Assembly: GCA_004009845.1 (NCBI GenBank) | Contig: RMBW01000120.1 | Coordinates: 1 to 64,000 of the forward strand | Direction of reading: 5' to 3' | DNA from: Davidsoniella eucalypti | Lineage: Eukaryota > Ascomycota > Sordariomycetes > Microascales > Ceratocystidaceae | DNA: 64,000 nucleotides | Shown here: positions 59,781-64,000 of the stretch, piece after piece | Numbering within the stretch: the first letter of the stretch is position 1 | Layout: every line of letters begins with the position of its first letter | Notes under the pieces: generated by a model | The model's input: the letters and a program-made list of their open reading frames with translations, nothing else | What the model was told of the DNA's origin: nothing | Databases searched by the model: none | Made by a program: the position numbers and the translations under genes

Positions 59781-62700
59781 CTTCTTCTTATCTGTCTTCA
59801 TACACCTTTGAGCGATAACGGTTACCATCATTTTTCAATGACACATTCTCTTGCTTCTCTCTTTGCATGATTATTTATGTAAACGTGCGGTGCATATCTT
59901 ACCAACTTCATTTAAAGGGGACCCGAACACAAGGGCAGAACGATGTTTTGCGACCTTGAACTCGCATTCGGGTTGGCGTGCCGAGACGCCTGTATCCTTG
60001 GTTTTGCCGTGATTCTTCTTCTATAACTGCATCTAGCTCTTGACTTACAATACAGGCCTCACCACAGCTTCTAGTCGATCATTTCTTGGACAGAACTAAT
60101 ATTAGTAGCTAGCTAATCTACGCTTACGATCTCACCATTTACAGCTGACGGGCCTCAACATACATATCGCAAATCATGCTGATGTGTACATCCATCTCTG
60201 TTGAATCACGCTTGTTTATTCTTCTTCTGCTATTCCTCGACTTGGCGATATGCATTTATCCAGCTATATAAGGTGTCGCATTATAGAGAACAGATGCTCT
60301 TATTTCTGCACAGACAACCGAGAAGAGAGCAAAAGAAGACAATGAGAAGAGAAAAAAAACCATTCAAATGGGATCTTGGGGGATTCTTTGTTATTTCGTT
60401 CTTTTTCTTTGGGGTTTTTATGCATTTTATTTGTTTGTTTCTTAAACACATTCGCGTAACCCCGTGGAATGCGGATGAACTGATAAAAACTGAATTAAAC
60501 AAAGGTTTTTGAGGGTTTTTTTTTCTGGTTCTATTGACACATTTCCTGATCCATGGTCAAGTTGAGACTTTATTCACTAACATTGTTTCTAGTCTTTCTT
60601 TTTTTTTTTTGTGAATTCTTAACCGAAAATCTTAGCAAGGTCCTTCCATAAGCAAAATTAGACGTTGAGATATCACATTCTCTTGGTTTTAGAATTATAT
60701 TATCAGGTCAGCTTTGAATCTCTTAATCTTAGTGCTGACGAAACAAGGCACGGATTTTATTGGGCTATTTCGTTTTCTTGGTGTTGATTCATGGGATTAG
60801 GTGTTAAGAACTGGTACTAATGTTAAGTCCGCCAGGTCTTATGGCAGCGGGATAGAGAAGAAAGAAAAAAAAAACCCATTTATAATTGTATGGCTAGGCT
60901 AGAGTGGTGTGGAAGAAGCATCCGTTTTTTCCTCTATTCTTTCCTTTCGGTGCCAACCAACAATCGTTTAGGCGGCCTAGCTCAATTCTTCGCTTGATGC
61001 TCCGCCGGGCAAGGACTAGAGTCATATTTGTAATCCAACGGGCCATTATAGAGCCGATTCTATCCAAGTAAGAACACCATTTTCGGCGAGGTTGATATAT
61101 CAGATAGCTGGAAGGATTTTTCCATGTGCATATCTGCTCTGATGACAGTTCCATTGTCTTCAGCTTACATACGTGGATGTCGTCTTTGGTTAGAACGGGC
61201 ACGTCGTCTATCTGCAACTCTTGGCCTCTGGTGGCTTCTGTACTTCAACAGAGGCTATGCCTGCTTCGAACTACAGCACTCGTTTCCCAATCGAGCCCTA
61301 TTTCGGCCGTGGCCGGACGGATAACGGCTGCGTTTGTGTTGGTTGATTTGATATGCAACTCGTTTTCGTAGCCGTTGACAAATCGGAATGGGAAGCAGAA
61401 GCGCGCGGCCACATTTCCTTTTCGCCCTGTGACTCTTTCTAGTCGATCTCTTGGTAATTAGACGCACCTGTTAAGCTCTGCCGGGATTTGCGCTCGGTAG
61501 TATTGACAGAGGGGGGACAGCAAGTACAAAAATGCCGCTTGAACGTGGCTTTTTGAAGTACAGTTGTCCATTGGCATGGCAGTCTGTCAATCTCCACGAT
61601 CCAGCCTTGCCCCAAGGCATTATTTGCTTCAGATATGCACTTATCCAGAAGAATGATGTTGTATAAATCCAAGCGTCGCCGGCGAATACATTTCCAAGTC
61701 GGGACTCCGTCTTACTAGACAAGTCACACCAAGGCTGTGAAGTCTGACGCTCGCTTCGAGGAAGGTTGTCGATGTTATCAAGTAGTGTTCGGTCACGCCT
61801 GATAAAGATGTAACTTCACGATCACGATCTTTGCCGGACTTTAACTATGACTAAGACTAAGCAATAGTAAGCCAGCCTAATTGTTACATGATATCATCGC
61901 GGAGACTTTTCCACCCTTCTATCGTGCTCTTTCACTAAGATTGTGGGCGTGGCGCCTTGCTGCCAAAGGTTCCTACAACCTCACCGGCTGTACTTATACG
62001 GATAAGATTACGTCCTATCAATTAGTGTAAGTCAACAAGCGAGGATTACTACAGACTAGCTGGCTGTAACTATTATCCATGTCATGGAAAAACTAGCTGG
62101 AATTATCTATTCCCTATGTTTTGTCCTAGCTTACTATAAGGTAGCTTTGGCTGCATGCTGTCATCGTGGATATAAACGTAAGCTGACGCTCTAGATTTAA
62201 AAAAGTTTCCTTCCCAATGTACTGCCGATTTTGCTTTGATGATTGATAATATCCTTCGGGTTAGGGTATATAGCTCGCTTAGCATAAAGATTAACAGATT
62301 CTAAAAAGCCATCGAATGACGGTTTATCGGGGTTTAGCTAAAGCCCGCTTACAGGCCGGGGCCCAGTAAAACCACGCATATCCGTCTACTATAAGTCTTT
62401 TTTTCTGTTTCTTTTTTCCCTATGTGCCACCCTTTAACTGAGGCATCACTGCATTCAAGTATATAAAGGGGGCTTATTGCAGGTGGAGGCTGTAGATATA
62501 TCTGCAGCTTTTATATATATATGTACACTCGATAGTTACATAATCCATATTACAAGATTCGTTGTTACGCGATGTTGGTATCAGTATAGTGAGGCTCTGA
62601 TACAAATTGGGGGTATTCACTGTTAGGAGCAACAGCTTTAGATACCAAGAGCTCTTGCTACAGCTTCTTTTGTAAGAGAAGCCTCTTCTCCAACTCCTCT

Positions 62701-63842
62701 TGACTCTACCCGCTCGCCCTTTTGTAATCCTTAGAGATATGATACCCGCTACTCGTGCGTTGCATTGCTTAGTTAGTCAAGTAGCGTCATTGCTCCCATC
62801 ACCGAATCCAAGTAATTTTTAACCTGACTTTCCCCGCCCCAAAACATGCCCTTGGATCAACGACAAAGCAAAAGCTCGAGACAAAAACAGTATTTTCAGC
62901 TTGTTCGTTCATAGTTTTCCAATAGTCTAACTACTAGTCTGAACCAATGCCTGTAAGCTCCTTCATCTGTTCCTGGTACTTTTATGCGTTTACGTTCTTC
63001 GTCTTCTCCTGCCTCCTCCCACATCACATGTAAGCAACAGAAAGCCCATTCCATCATCGGTTTATCCAACCAGCAGGGCACAATGGTGAGCCTCATCAGG
63101 CCCAGAACTCTATGTAGCTGCAAGCTACATGTGCCGATCTTGGTGTTTTGCTGGCTTAGTGATCAAGGATTTGAGTTTTGGAGGGTTATGAGGATGCAGG
63201 ATTCATGTAGAATCCCATATTCTTGGGATTCTGATACGTGGCTTGGCTTAACTGAAGATCATTGCAAAGGAAAAGAAAACAAATTATGAGGATGGGAACA
63301 CCAATGAGGGAAGCAAAAAGCTAAATCTGGGGGAGGGGACGGCAATTTCGCTGTCTGTCAATCATGGTTGGATCATGAAATCTTTCTTTTTTTCTGCTCT
63401 TACGATTAACAGTAGAAGAAAGTCCAGCAAATTGCGGGGGATAATGGCTTGATCTAAATAAATAAATGCCAAGAAGGTAAATTTACAAAAAGGCCTTCAA
63501 CATGAAGTATCTTGGTGTTTGTTCATTGGCAGGCAGGTTAGTTGCCTTGTTCAGACATGAGCTTGTTAAACCGCATATATGCATAAACACTGGAACGCTC
63601 CAAATGTGCGCGTGGAATTGCATCTGATAGCTCAATCGAAAGAGACAAAAACAGGCCACCCCTGGCGCCTGCGTTTCCCTACAATCAAAGCGTCTTGCGC
63701 TTACACTGACCCAGCTATGACTTCATACTCAGCATGGTAACTGTGGTCTTTGGCCGAAGCCCTGAAAAGAAGCAAAAATCCCAACAACAAGGTGAAGAAG
63801 GCCAATGCTTGGCTGCAGAGTTGGCGCTCGCAATCTCCAAGC

Positions 63843-63903
63843 CTACTCGTGCAACGCCCCACAATACTTATTGATGGAATATTGTGGGGCGTTGCACGAG
63901 TAG
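63843..63903. repeat. Perfect 24-bp inverted repeat (hairpin) with 13-nt loop
   Basis: Arm 63843-63866 (CTACTCGTGCAACGCCCCAC then AATA) is exactly complementary to 63880-63903; the 13-nt loop is 63867-63879. The arms are GC-rich compared with the AT-rich surroundings. Confidence 0.9.
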
Positions 63904-64000
63904 ATTTTAAAGCTTGTCCTCAGCCTTTTTTGTCTCGTGATGCAGGCCAAGCTTCTTGGCTAAGTCTGCGGTTTGTACAGATATTTCATGGTGTCTTTCA

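Larger units (their letters stand above)
59355..64000. other. Right-hand non-coding region
   Basis: 4.6 kb with no gene I can support. It contains the regulator's T-rich 3' flank, a terminator-like hairpin at 59,757-59,780, overlapping motif-free minus-strand open frames at 60,894-61,722 (possibly a broken gene), microsatellite-like AT runs near 62,515, and the perfect hairpin at 63,843-63,903. Confidence 0.5.

Noticed and set aside
61439..61722. Resemblance to a cyanovirin-N (CVNH) repeat around LDKCISEANNALG
   Set aside because: Only one short segment fits the CVNH pattern; the flanking Cys and aromatic positions do not line up, so the family call is unsupported.

Overview
The window looks like a chromosome segment of a filamentous ascomycete (Pezizomycotina; Eurotiomycetes is my guess, not proven). 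The grounds are short GT-AG introns (46-79 nt) with CTAAC-type branch sites, and a gene set of a Kin4-type kinase, an Ena-type P-ATPase, a SulP sulfate permease, a fungal C4-type annexin, a Zn2Cys6 regulator and an S28 peptidase. TTAGGG-like motifs are scattered through the non-coding DNA.

Layout. 1-2565: 3' part of a Kin4/Ppk1-like kinase, followed by a strongly pyrimidine-rich stretch. 3.9-14.1 kb: a duplicated, transposon-littered block with an HSP20 gene, non-LTR retrotransposon debris, and two S28 peptidase genes arranged tail to tail as a 3-kb-arm inverted repeat. 14.3-26.4 kb: sulfate permease, a shortened methyltransferase-like gene, a PPxY protein and the Ena ATPase. 26.4-37.3 kb: long non-coding DNA, a serine beta-lactamase-fold protein, a tRNA-Gln-like relic, D-lactate dehydrogenase and a SPRY protein. 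37.9-44.1 kb: the second HSP20 gene (inverted), a decayed non-LTR element, and a third S28 copy. 44.7-47.1 kb: annexin. 47.2-57.8 kb: about 10.6 kb of AT-rich DNA without a clear gene but with a Mutator-like transposase relic. 57.8-59.4 kb: Zn2Cys6/AT-hook regulator. The rest is non-coding apart from a perfect 24-bp-arm hairpin near the right edge.

How it fits together. The single-copy genes are mostly housekeeping or stress functions: ion export, sulfate uptake, heat shock, lactate oxidation. They do not form a pathway cluster. The notable biology is genome dynamics. The HSP20 gene and the S28 gene each occur again 34 kb away, with retrotransposon debris lying between them at both sites. The first S28 gene is a mosaic: its promoter side matches the distant third copy and its body matches its inverted neighbour, with the switch at the start codon/exon 1. 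All three S28 copies appear to lack the usual C-terminal catalytic histidine. The retrotransposon beside the third copy carries a piece of the nearby annexin gene that spans an intron-exon boundary.
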